From Chrysoperla carnea (Eukaryota > Arthropoda > Insecta > Neuroptera > Chrysopidae): a stretch of 64,000 nucleotides of DNA. A model generated the notes under the pieces. That model was given only the letters and a program-made list of their open reading frames with translations. It did no database searches and had not been told where the DNA came from. The stretch's first letter is position 1; every line of letters begins with the position of its first letter. The DNA lies in NCBI RefSeq assembly GCF_905475395.1, contig NC_058337.1:86918368-86982367 (forward strand), written 5' to 3'. Below are positions 1 to 11,499 of this stretch, in pieces. A program made the translations under genes and the position numbers.

Positions 1-147
1 ACATTGAACTACAACGATACTTAAATGCCATAAATGTGACCCAAATGTGGCCCAAGTGACCCAAATTAAAATAAAAACAATTATTTTAATGTTTTATATA
101 ATTCATAAACAAAACTTATGTTGTCAAAAATTGTAACATTAACTTAT

Positions 148-148
<1 letters not shown>

Positions 149-180
<32 letters not shown>
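149..180. repeat. (AT)n microsatellite
   Basis: A run of about 16 AT dinucleotides lies in anonymous AT-rich DNA. No coding segment or recognisable element is seen in the surrounding 1 to 1,360, apart from a short CATC repeat at about 1002-1019. Confidence 0.95.
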
Positions 181-185
<5 letters not shown>

Positions 186-1379
186 CATGTATAATATGCA
201 ATATACAATATTGTAAACAGCATTTCCGTTAAATATTATATATCTATGCGATTTAACACATATAGATCTTTTTTCTATCGCTGGATGGGGTCAGGGTCAT
301 TCTTAGATTAAAATCCCATACCAGAAAGCTCTTGGTCTACCTGTATTATTATACGCATGTGATTTACATGCGGGTTGCCACCTCTCCAGATTTGATCGTG
401 AGACTCTAGAAGTCGTGTAGTCTCTCCCGACTCCCGATATCAACAATTCTCTCAAATTCAGTAAAACATATTTTTTTTGTTTATTTGTTTCATATTCTAG
501 AAAAACTGGATACACAAAACATCAAATATTTCGTCTTATAATTCGGTGATATAATTAGATTAATTTCACTATCTCCCGACCCGGAACTTGGAGGTAGGAT
601 CCCTACATGTGAATAATTATATTTTTTATTTAACAGATTCATATTTTAAAATCTACACTTAGTTTCTGAATTTTTCTGATCAGACAAATTAGATAAATAT
701 CAACTTGCATGGGAAAATTTTGAAAGAATAAAAAACTTAAGTTTACTCAAAAATGAATTTATTTTATAGCAATGCATCTCAAAATTAAAATTTTATTCAG
801 ATACACTTTCTTCGTAAAATATTTTACAAGTTTCGTGCTTTTACTAATAAATATTGGTGACATTCCAAAACATGATCTTTGATGGTAGCATAGTCACACA
901 GACATATTTATACGTATTTGTTCACGTATTGCGCATTCTAACAATATTTTTTATTCGGTATTTCCACGACAGACACACATAATAATATATACTACATGCT
1001 ACATCCATCCATCCATCCGTCCACCCAATTCTAACTATACTTTTAATAAAATTATTGTTGTGATACACATAAAATTATAAATAAATAACCATACAAGGAA
1101 AAAAGACGCAATTTATAATAAATAAGACGCATTATCTTTCTAAAAGACACCAGGCATAACATTTAATTAGAATAAGAAACTTGCGGCTCCATCGCTAAAA
1201 GCCATTTGTCCCGTAATGTTTATTACTTTCTTTTGTCAAAAACATGAAATGTTTTTTAATAACACTGCTTAATGGCCGGATTTTGTGATATAAAGGGGGT
1301 TAAGAGGCTTAGAGATTGCGACCCCCCAAAGGACACATCTTTGACAACCTCTAACAAATTTTCAACCTTAATCTAGCTT

Positions 1380-2060
1380 AATTTTGACGATCTGTGGAGG
1401 TGTATAAATCGTTAAGTAAAATTTACAAAATTTAAATACCCCCGAGAAATTGTTCGGGTAGGGAACCCTAAACTCGAACTTGAAACGTATCTCAGAACAC
1501 TTTCCATTAAATTACCTATTTTCTTAGATGCATCTTCAAACTGAACCGATTTTGAGAATCATCGCCTATTTTTCAGTTGGTCCGAGTACGGAGGGACCCT
1601 AAACTCGCACTTGAAACGTAGCTAAAAACACTCCCCATTAAATTACCTTTCAAATGAAACAAAAAAAATCCAAATCGGCTCATTCATTTAGATGCTACGA
1701 TGCCATAGACGGCATAGACACACACACATAGCGGTTAAACTTCAATCAACACCCCTTTGGTTCGGGGATTATAAATATCTTTAAAAAAGGTTTATTCCTA
1801 GGAATTCCTTCCAAATTGTTGGAATGATTCTACGAATTTATAATATCGATCTGTCTAGTAAAAAACTCTACATACCGAATTTCGACTAATTTGAACAAGA
1901 AGTGAAATTTACAAAATTTTAAAAACCACCGAGGAGTTTTTTGGGTACCGAATCCTAAACTCGCACTTGAAACATATCTACGAACACTCTCGTTTATATA
2001 ACCTTTTTCCTTAAAGCCTTTTCCAAATTGAACCGATTTTGATGATCATCCCCAATTTTT
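1380..2060 (+). repeat. Dispersed repeat with reiterated internal module
   Basis: A module of about 50 bp containing CTAAACTCGCACTTGAAAC, followed by ACACT and a stretch like ATTAAATTACC, occurs three times in the same orientation (about 1466, 1597 and 1948). Between copies are phrases like 'accgattttgagaatcat' and 'cacccctttggttcgggg'. This layout is typical of old interspersed repeats in insect genomes. No reading frame is conserved across it and the family is not identified. Confidence 0.7.
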
Positions 2061-2214
2061 TAACAGAATTTAGGTTTGGTTTTTGGTAGCACATAATTTA
2101 ATCTCTCGATAATGAACGAAAAATTGTGAGAAAATGTATGAAAAAACTTGTAACATCATCATACATCAATAATAAAATTATTTGTTATTATTTTATTATT
2201 TTCAACTATTAAAC

Positions 2215-2475
2215 AATTTTTGTTTGAAATATTTTTTTCGTAAACAGCACTGTTTTCCCATGAGAGCGCAAATTAATATAAAACTTTATTGTACATTTTC
2301 TAAAAAACTAAAAAAAATAGGATTTTGAAAATTTGCAGGTAGCTTCAAAACTCGTGGTCGTGTGAAAAAAATTGAAAATACTTTCGAAAATTTTCGAAAA
2401 CCAAATAAATGGCAGCCAATAATTATTTTTGTTATTATGAACTCAGTCAATTGTTTGTTTTCAGTTAAACACATA
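2215..2475 (+). repeat. Dispersed repeat family A, end segment
   Basis: This segment shares 'gagagcgcaaatta', 'gaaaatttgcaggtag' and 'tcagtcaattgtttgttttc' with family A pieces near 20,080-20,250 and 35,160-35,430. It represents one end of that family, lacking the part with GTTTGTAACGCTTAAAAATA. It is noncoding; short open frames through it are accidental. Confidence 0.75.
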
Positions 2476-4009
2476 GAGCAAACTTTTTTTCCAAAAAAAT
2501 TATTCGATTTGATTCTCCGAGTGTAAAGTACTTATAATTAATATGTAATCAATCCCATTTAAAGTATTATATTAATAATTAATAGTGCCCTTTACAAATT
2601 GAATTACCTTTAGCGTCTATATTACTATTAAGCGGATGTTGACAATATATTGAATACATCATAGTTTATACTTAAATATTCATTATTATATTGAGAAATG
2701 CTATATACTGACTGTATTATCCTATCAATATAATACAATGTCTGCTGAAATAAATATGTATATCGTGTGTATCAGAATAAATGGTCAATATTCAAGATGC
2801 CAAAATAAGCATTTTGGTACAATAAACATGTTACCAGAAACGACTCTTTGGGAGGTACAGACTACTGAGAACTTTGAGAAACTTTTTTGATAACTACTTT
2901 CCTATATGTTTTATACAAAAGTTGTTGATATTTTTTTAATTAGAAACTTTTTCTTACTGTTTGTTGTTAAAGAAATAGAATTTTTGCATCTTACATTATT
3001 TAGGAAATACAGCAAATTATTTGAAAACAGATAAAGCAAAACTTTAAATTGCATTGCTCATTAAATACTCAACAACTTTTGTTCTAAACATTTTTCGGAA
3101 GCCTAACAGATAGGACACAAACACGAAACGATTTGCAAATTTCTAGCTCGTGTAGCTTCGAATTTACGTTTCCGAACATATTTGTTACATTTCAAAACAC
3201 TTTTTTTGACTCACTCTAATATCTTTTTTAGTCAACTCTTTCTCAAATTTTTATTAAAAACATTAGTACTAGCATAGTTCCTTGAATATTGAACACTTGT
3301 TCTGATACACCCGGTATAAAATTAATGTCAATATTCATTAATTTCTAGAAATTTTTTTATAACCAATAGAACGAACATACATACATACATGCATAAATTA
3401 TTTTTAAATATATATTGTGATAATTTTATAATTAAAGAAATCTTCATTTAAATATGAAAAAAATACATTTTGATGGTGAAGGTACAATGTGAAAATTGAG
3501 ACAGAATTGAGACATTCTGAAAAACTGTGAACCTGATGAGCTTACTAAAAACAATGTTATAGTACATAATCACACATGTGCCATTTCCGAACCGAAAATC
3601 CTTGATACAACCATCCTAAAATCTAAGTGGGTATAAGATTGTATTTGTGGTACCACATGTATGATATGGAGATAGATATAATCGGAGTTGTTGAAATGTT
3701 ATCTTGCTTCCAAGGAATCCTGACCTATTTTTTACTAGCTGAGAGACGAAAATGCGATGCGCTTATACCTAAACTTGCATCAATGCCTGACATTGATGCC
3801 TGTAATTTACATCGCAAAATTATCTAATTAAATAATCCTAAAATTTTTAGAATTGATTAAGACTTAGTCCAGCTTCATATAAAAAAATCAAGTTTTTTAT
3901 CCAAAATTGTCCTGGCGCTCGTACATCCTTAAGCTCTTTTAGAAATCGCTTTTCAATTAGTTACTTAGAAATAATATGAGTTCTATAAAATCATCTCAAT
4001 CACGCAGCT

Positions 4010-4596
4010 AATATACCGTGGAACACCACGGTTTTAAAAAAATGATGAATACATACTTGAAACTTTGTGAGTGGCTTCCTTTCGACGAGTCTACCAAACT
4101 TTCCTCCACGATTTTTTCCAAAAGTGCTGCGTTTTCAATGAGCATAATGACGTCATATTTGACATATTGGTCTGTAAAAACGAATCAGGGAATTTGTTGG
4201 ACACTATGACCACTTGATAACATTAATAATTATTAAACAATAAAATATTTTCCCTATAAAAGTAATGCACTGACACGCTTGTCTACCACCTTGAACATAC
4301 CGTACTTAAGTTTTTCTTTTGTTTTTTATAATACATACATAGTTAACTTTTGCTAAATTGTTTAATAATTAATGTTATCAAGTGATCATATTGTCCGACA
4401 AATTCCCTGCTGCGTTTTTTCAGACCGATAACTCAAATATTACGCAATCATATTCATTCAAAAACGCAGAACTTTCGAAAAAAAATCGCAGAGGCAAATT
4501 TGATAGACACATCAAAAGGAAGCCACTCACGAAGTTTCAAGTTAAGTATTTATCATTTAAAAAAATCCCCGTGGTGTCCCACGATCTCTATAATCA
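4010..4596. repeat. Imperfect long inverted repeat (foldback element)
   Basis: The left arm (about 4010-4242) and right arm (about 4352-4596) are reverse complements with scattered mismatches and small indels. Paired landmarks are 'gtggaacaccacgg' against 'ccgtggtgtcccac', 'gagtggcttcctttcga' against its complement near 4530, and 'cacttgataacatta' against 'aatgttatcaagtg'. The spacer is about 110 bp. A 124-codon open frame (4382-4756) crosses the right arm and is attributed to the repeat. It looks like an old nonautonomous foldback or MITE; no transposase is present. Confidence 0.8.
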
Positions 4597-5361
4597 CATT
4601 GTCGTGTTAAAAGACCGGACCGACGTAAGAATAAATACAATTGTTTTCTTAGAAATACGTGATTTATCTTTAAGTAGTATTGTACATACAGCAGCTAGTG
4701 TTGTTAATGTCAATAATAAAATTTATTTTATTTTTCAAATTAAAAATTTCACTTGATAACAGTTTTAGTAAACTTCAAACAATAAAATGAATCATTGAAA
4801 TAAAACATATTTATAACACAATGCATTCCTAATGAGTAACTAATAATTATATTTAGTTGAAGAATAATTAATTATTACCGGTAATTAATAATCAATGCTT
4901 TAAATAATCATATTTTAATTATAGAATTCAAAACTATTAATTTGTACCGATATTGCTATTGTTTTGTAATATGTTTGTTCCTGATAATAAATAAATATCG
5001 GTGAAATTATTTTTACTCTTAATCAGAACATTCATAAATTTATTATTGTATTTCTATTGAAAATATAAATGCCATACTTCAACAGTTTTCGGTTTAATAA
5101 TAGTAACCTTTTTAGTCAAAACAAACAGCTTAATTAAAGTAGTTTCAGCAAAGTGTTAAAAAATCTTCAAAACTTTGAATATAATTATAATTATAATTAT
5201 GCTTTTATAAAAGCATAATTAAGGCTGTAAAAAATTGTAAAGACACTATACCGCGCTAAGGATTAAATAATACTAAGAATTTTTCAATAAAACTTTATAA
5301 ATACATTTTTTGATTGACAAAATTTCCAAAAATCACAAAAAATTCCTAGGTCATCGGGCTT

Positions 5362-5650
5362 TTTATACCATACATATACGTAATATGCAAGGTATACCAA
5401 GTTCAATCCCAAGTTTGTAACGCTTAAAAATATTGATGCTACGAAAAAAATTTTGGTATAGGTAGTCATAAAATCACCTAATTAGTCCATTTTTGGTTGT
5501 GTGTCCGTCTGTCCGTCTGTCTGACAACACGATAACTCAAAAACGAAAAAAGATATAAAGCTGAAATTTTTACAGCGTACTCAGGACGTAAAAAATGAGG
5601 TTGAGTTCGTAAATAAGCAACATAGGTCAAAATGATGAATCATATAGGTT
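5362..5650 (+). repeat. Dispersed repeat family A copy
   Basis: The copy starts at a 'tttttataccat' end and runs through GTTTGTAACGCTTAAAAATA, 'aaaatcacctaattagtcca', a (GTCT/GTCC)n tract and 'cacgataactcaaaaacg' to 'gtaaataagcaacataggtc'. The same order of landmarks recurs in both orientations elsewhere in the window (10.7, 13.3, 15.2, 19.7, 31.2, 37.3 and 39.2 kb). It is noncoding, and no transposase frame was found in any copy. Confidence 0.85.
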
Positions 5651-6074
5651 ATCAATTGGATATTTATCAAATAATCTAGAGAGTGTGATAAAAAGCTATC
5701 TAAAATATTTAGACAATCTTATAGTTGATAATAATACCATAAAAATATTAGGTTGCCGATGATACAACAACAAAATTATAATTTAATTATGAGTTCATCG
5801 AGGATCCATCATTTGATGAACAGAGACGACTATAGTTAGTGTATTGAAGAGCGATATCTATACTATCAAATTTATAAGCAGCACTAGCATACAATATATT
5901 ATATATTTTTGTAGTTGCTTGTTATTTTCAATAATTTTACATTGACTGATGAGATGACGCATGATTTATTGCAAATTTTGTAACGTAACAGTGCTGCGGT
6001 CGATTTAACTGATCTCTATACAGAATGATGTTTTAAAAAGTTTAGATCCTTGTATTTCAGAAAAATAAAATATT

Positions 6075-6620
6075 TTTGTTTTGGGATTTGATGAAACTCG
6101 GTGGATGGAGTAATTTTTATACAAAAAGTATTAAAATTAGGTTAATTTAATATTGGATGCAGAGTTTCTGAGATATCGCAATATTTGGACCGATTTTAGA
6201 CCGTATCTTAAAAACTATTCGACCAGTCGTCAAATGTACCTGATTTTTGTACTTTTTGGGTCAAAATTATCTTATATACAGAGTTTTTTCGAAATAGGAG
6301 ATAAAAAAAAATTTTTCGATTTTTTGCAATTTTTTTAAGGGGTTCCCTTTGAAAAAATCGAGAAAAACGAAAAAATTATTTTTGTTTTGGAATTTGATGA
6401 AACTCGGTGTATGGGGTAATTTTGATCCAAAAAGTATAAAAATCAGGTTAATTTAATGATTGGATGCAAAGTTTATGAGATATCGCAATATTTGGATCTA
6501 TTTTAGCCCGCATCTCAAAAACTATTCGACTAGTCATCAAATGCACCCGACTTTTGTAATTTTTGGGCCAAAATTACCTTATATACTGATATACTGAGTT
6601 TTATCGAAAGTGGAGGTAAA
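6075..6620 (+). repeat. Tandem direct duplication, period about 305 bp
   Basis: Two head-to-tail copies (about 6075-6360 and 6380-6620) share 'tttgatgaaactcggtg', 'gagatatcgcaatatttgga', 'aaaactattcga' and 'ccttatata'/'cttatata'. The copies have diverged by scattered substitutions, so the duplication is not recent. No function is visible. Confidence 0.8.
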
Positions 6621-7241
6621 CAAAATTTACTTTGAAATTGATTTAGTTTTATTATACGTAAACGTTTTGGTCAAATGGGGCTAAGTTTATTTTAGCTACA
6701 TATTTTTTAGAGCAGATTCAAAAAATAGGCCTAACCTGATTTCAAGTATTTAAAGTAAAAAAATCCCCACCAAGAAAATTTGTATCCAGCGAATTCCTCA
6801 AATAATCGTTTTTCATGATGTGCAAGTTACACACTTATTATTGGTTAATAAAATAAAGGTTCTTAATATGTAATCAGAGCTGATAATTTTATTATTTGTG
6901 TTAATATTTTTATTTGATGAATATACTTAGAAAACTAATAATTAGATAATTTGTTTGTTTATAAGATAATTATCACAACAAAATTCCAATTCCATGAATT
7001 CAATTATAATATTTTTTTCCTTGTTTTTATAGCAAAAATAGCGAGTCATGATAAACATGCATGATGCACTGATTATTAGTGATAATTAATGACTAAACCA
7101 CTGTTTGTGTACAATACAAATTGATTAATAATTTTTTGTCAATTATTTACGATGGCTATTGTAGGCGTTGATTTGTCAATAACCTGTCAATCCTAATAGA
7201 ATATAGTAGAAGGTACGTTAACATTTAAATGTGGATACAAT

Positions 7242-7549
7242 GCACATAAAAAAGCTTTTAACAAAAAACAACCAACTTCAAAAAACAAACTATTCCAAAA
7301 CAAATTAATATACACTATAAAGTAAAAAATAATGTAGTTAAAATTATTGTTATTTTTAGAGTCGGTTTCAGCCAAGGATGCAAATGTGATAGAACAGTTT
7401 GCTACATTAACTTGGCTGACATCGACTCCAAAAATAACTATAATTGTAACTACATTATTTTTTACTTTTTAGTGCATATTAACTAGATTTTGAATAGTTT
7501 GTTTTTTGAAATCGATTTTTTCTTTGTTAAAAGTTTTTTTATTTTGTGA
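7242..7549. repeat. Inverted repeat with short spacer
   Basis: The left arm 7242-7377 pairs with the right arm 7410-7549. Matching blocks include 'aagtaaaaaataatgtagtt' with its complement at about 7450, and 'cagccaag' with 'cttggctg' flanking the spacer of about 32 bp. A larger frame may exist: 'aaccaacttcaaaaaa' near 7271 and 'ttttttgaagtcggtt' near 7823 are inverted, which would make a TIR element of about 570 bp. Confidence 0.75.
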
Positions 7550-8160
7550 TTTTAGTGAACCTGAAGTACACTAACTAACTTGTCACTAAAAAAATAATCA
7601 TCGAAATCGGTTGGCGTGATATTGAGTTATTCGTCCATTTGCCTCGCACATACTTAAGGCAAATTTTTAAGATTTGTATGGCTTTCTCATGGATGCCATT
7701 GTCAAAATTGGACCAAATTGAAATAAGACCATACGGGAAGCACCAGCTTTCAAATAAAAAATCATCAAAATCGGTTCACCCAGTTAAAAGTTCTGAGGTA
7801 ACAAACATAAGAAAAAAAACTCCTTTTTTGAAGTCGGTTAGTGTAAGAGTAACAGCCCATAACAAAATTTTTTTATATTTTTATTTCCACAACGCCATGC
7901 TTGAAATTTATACAATATAGTACAAATAATCAACTATTTATGAAAAAATTTGGCTGACTGACAATTTTGTTAATTAACTTCTGGCAGACCTTTGGTTATA
8001 AATTATTTTTTTAATAATTTTAATAAAAATACACACTTCAGAACACCTCCTTGGCTTTTTTTTTTATTTTTTTTAGATTAAAGTTGTTTTAGATATCTTC
8101 TGTTACAACTTGTCTGGCGGCAATTTTTGTTAATAAAGTTTAGTTTAATTTTGAATGCAG

Positions 8161-8390
8161 ATATCGTAACAAACATTTTTTCGCTGACAGACCAATTTTT
8201 ATGCATAAAATAGATTTCAAACCTTATTTCAGGAAAAAATTAAGGTGGTGTTTTAACATGCACGGTTAAAAAAAAAAGCTTCTACAAAAGCTATGTCAAA
8301 ATACCACCTTAATTTTTTTCTGATAATGCTTTGTCTTTTATTTTATGCATGAAAATTTGGTCTGTTAGCGAAAAAATGTTTTTTACTATG
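8161..8390. repeat. Palindromic element, arms about 100 bp
   Basis: The left arm (8161-8261) contains 'acattttttcgctgacagac', 'atgcataaaat' and 'aaattaaggtggt'. The right arm (8292-8390) contains their complements in reverse order. The loop is about 30 bp with an A-rich run. The structure is consistent with a short hairpin MITE. Confidence 0.8.
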
Positions 8391-8879
8391 AAAGACTTGA
8401 CATATTTTAAGCTTCATTTTCTAAATGTAATTTTTTAACAGTTATTTTTTTAATAGTTATTCTGCTATTCGAGGTAGTTACGAATCCAACAAACAGATAT
8501 CATTAAAATCGATCCAGCCGTTCTTGAGTCATAAATGGCCTAACTAACCCAATTTTGTTTTTCCTCCGAATTTAAGAGGTAAAGAAAAAAATTACCAATG
8601 TAAAAGTTGCTTGTGTCAAAGAGGAATTGAAGCTGATCTTCATGTAAGATATAGGAACTCTTAACTTAGAAAGTTAATTTCTTATAACAAAAAACATCTG
8701 AAAACCGAAAAGATTCTAAAACCGTGGAGTCACAAAAAAAAACGTAAAAATTAAAAGTGTATGAAAACTAGGGACACTAATTATCAAAACTGAATATTTC
8801 TAATATTATAAGTTTAAAGTTATTGTCTAAAAGTCAAAGTTATAAAACGAAAATTTAAAAAAATATTATAAATACATAC

Positions 8880-9072
8880 CATAATCTCCGTGTACTGCAC
8901 AGATTTGCTGTGAATGATGCTGTGGACACAATTCTTGTGGGTGATGGTGTTGATGTATGTAATAATGTCCACCATTTTCTGTTGTGGGATAATACTCGCC
9001 GTAAGGGGTGGGAACTGCCGAACAATACATGTCATTATGTGCGGGTTCACCACTGCTCTGACTTGCCACCAT
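8880..9072 (-). CDS. Probable first coding exon of an unrecognised gene
   Basis: Reading minus, an ATG at 9072-9070 opens 64 codons and one extra base, ending at a strong donor (G|GTATGT). The peptide starts MVASQSSGEPAH. It is rich in Tyr, Gly and Pro in the middle, then His/Gln-rich with HQHHHPQ and a later PQHHSQQ, a composition common in the N-termini of insect transcription factors. Base composition is visibly less AT-rich than its surroundings. Upstream (higher coordinates) an in-frame open stretch continues to about 9123 without another ATG, and a 25-base T run lies at 9137-9161. No downstream exon was found between 1 and 8,880, so the next exon is probably outside the window. I do not recognise the family. 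It could be an isolated chance frame, but composition plus the splice site argue against that. Confidence 0.55.
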
Positions 9073-9136
9073 AATAATAGTGGCACATAGGGGGTTATTT
9101 TTTCTTTTTTGGTTTTCTTTCAAAAAAGTTGTTAAG

Positions 9137-9161
<25 letters not shown>

Positions 9162-9167
<6 letters not shown>

Positions 9168-10680
9168 ATTCACAAAGTTTATATTATAACATGACTAACT
9201 ACAACAAATATTTGATATTTGTAGGCTATGTCTTAGGTCAAAAAAGAAAACAAAACTAATGACACACCCGATGTTCTTTTTTAAAGGTCACTAAAAACAC
9301 AATCACACTCTATTAGATTGGAATTCACTTTCTATGTTTTTCCACTTTTTTTTTTATCCCTTGGGTTTTCTCACTTTATCAATTCTAAAAACAAATAAAA
9401 AATTAAAATTAGAAAATTTTTTTTAAAGAATAAATAAAAAGTTCTGTTGTTTTTCGATATATTTGCAATATTTTTGTGTCATTGTTTTATACATAATCGG
9501 TGCCGTATTAAGATTAGCTGATTCACTATACATCCATATTTAAAAAATATAAAATCTACTTTGAAAGCGATAAACGGAGAATTCTGTTTGGTACGAGCTA
9601 ATATCCACAACTATAAGTACCCTAGTTATATGTTTTACGTCTTTTAGGAAAAAGACTGTACTCCAATAAACAAAAGAAGCATTAACTGAAAAGAGAAGTA
9701 TCAGAAATGGCAGAAACTATATCAGGATAGACGGCCACATTCATTTGAAGTACTGAAAAGAACGTAAGTGGCAGTAATGGTTCAAATGTGATGAATAGAT
9801 TTGTCCCCTAGAAGAAGGGTAATTCAAAGTGAGGTACTTGAATCCTTAGTGGCTCGCCATTTGACAATAGGTATGATATGCAACGAGATTTATGTAATGG
9901 CTGGTACAAGCGCGATGTGCAGATATAAGGCGATACAAGCCCACCGCGCGATATACAGTGTACATTTTTTATAGTTACAGCTACTTGCTGATTCAAGCTG
10001 ATTTAAAAACGATGCCTTTAATTGATTTTTGGGCAGCTAGGCAGGAAGAATATTCTGAACTCTAACGTAAATTTATTTCCTCCGCAACAATATACTTATG
10101 TGATCGTGGGTTTTCATATCAAAATAAAATCTCAATCAAATAATATTTGATCGGTAAATTTTTAAAATTTTAAAACTCCTCGTATATCTCTAATTTTATC
10201 CCAATATGCCTTATTCATTAATTGGTTTATGACATGATCCGAGTAATATATAATATCTATCATATCTATCTTCATTAAAAGTTTTGCATTTATAGTAAAA
10301 ACGTCATGTTAGACGCGGTGATCTGTAATCAAAGTTCCTTTGTTTACTGTTAAACATAGAAGTGCCAGTGGTAAATCCAGTACTGTGAATATATACACAT
10401 GTGACTCATAAAACTATTGACGTTGGTAGATAAGATAACACAAACGTTTACGCAAAATGTTGCATAATATTCGTTAATTAATTTACGATAATACGTCAAT
10501 AGATTAAACAAATATATTTTAATCCGTCTAAGCAAATACCTTTTAAAAAAATTTGAATAATGCAATGGGCGAAAGCTTAACTTAACCAATGAAGTATAAT
10601 AGATTGATATTTTTGATTTGAGGATTTTCTATTTATGATTAATTGTTATAATAATATTATTATATATTGTTAGATCCTCT
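9162..10680. other. No recognisable feature
   Basis: This is AT-rich DNA upstream of the minus-strand exon at 8880-9072. I see no exon-like segment, strong hairpin or repeat shared with the rest of the window. If that exon is the first coding exon, its promoter or a first noncoding intron would be expected here or further right. Confidence 0.5.
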
Positions 10681-10684
10681 TTTT

Positions 10685-10925
10685 TTTATACCCTGTATAT
10701 ACTTTTTGGTATATCTATATTACATATGTAATACTCGTATATATATCAATGTAAGTTTAGTCCCAAGTTTGTAACGCTTAAAAATATTGATGCTACCAAC
10801 AAAATTTTGGTATAGATATTCATAAAATCACCTAAAAAGTCCATTTTCGGTAGTCTGTCTATCTGTCCGTCTATCCGCCTGTGAACACGATAACTCAAAA
10901 ACGAAAAGATATATCAAGCTGAAAT
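10685..10925 (+). repeat. Dispersed repeat family A copy
   Basis: The copy begins with 'tttataccctgtatatac', then GTTTGTAACGCTTAAAAATA, 'aaaatcacctaaaaagtcca' and 'cacgataactcaaaaacg'. It is truncated relative to the longer copies near 15 and 20 kb. Confidence 0.85.
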
Positions 10926-11129
10926 TGCTGCTACAAAAATTATGAATACCGAACCTTCGCACGAGGTTAATGTATATAAAATTCACTCGTTGTCTCAGTT
11001 ATAGCTATGAGGATAAAATCGAAAGAACGAATCCCAGGTATAGAGATTGTTACGTCTACTAACAGAGTTAAATCAGTGCCAAAATGTTGGGACCTCAGCA
11101 TGAGTTTCAGTTATGGAGGTTTCTCACTT

Positions 11130-11315
11130 ATCCAGGTCCCACTTAATGAAGGAAGTGCACCCAGCCTCTGAAAACAATTGAGGAGCTGATAAATGAATAT
11201 CAGCTTCTCAATCGGAAAAGGTGGTAAAACACATGTATGGTATCACAATGGGCTCTATAGACTAAGTTTGTCCTTCGTGGACAGCCAATATAACTGAACC
11301 TAACCTACAATGTAT
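11130..11315 (+). repeat. tRNA-derived SINE, 5'-truncated copy
   Basis: The body shares 'ggtggtaaaacacatgtatg', 'gtatcacaatgggctctata' and 'gtccttcgtggacag' with the full copy at 24,131-24,400. It ends in a 'ccaatataactgaacctaac' tail. The tRNA-like head is missing. Confidence 0.85.
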
Positions 11316-11423
11316 TTGATCCTAAAGAGACAGGAATGAAATTTTGATTAGATAGTTTGAAATAAACTTTATTATAATATTTAAAATCAATGAATACAAA
11401 TTAAAGAGAATTGAAAAAAATAC

Positions 11424-11494
11424 ACTCGAACCAGGACTCGAACCCGGACTTCTTGGATTCATGTTAAGCGCCCTACCAATTAGGCTATTCGAGT
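11424..11494 (-). tRNA. tRNA-like locus (probable tRNA pseudogene or SINE head)
   Basis: Reading minus, ACTCGAA (11494-11488) and TTCGAGT (11430-11424) form a perfect 7-bp acceptor stem. Box A (TAGCCTAATTGG) and box B (GGTTCGAGTCC) match the pol III consensus, the T-arm CCGGG/CCTGG pairs with one G-T, and a T7 run just downstream resembles a pol III terminator. The anticodon arm is poor: the stem has at least two mismatches and position 33 is not T, so no anticodon is assigned. A functional tRNA is therefore unlikely; a degenerate tRNA or the head of a small SINE fits better. Confidence 0.5.
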
Positions 11495-11499
11495 TCTAG

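Noticed and set aside
4382-4756. 124-codon plus-strand open frame
   Set aside because: It covers the right arm of a foldback repeat, with a counterpart in the left arm and no known domain.
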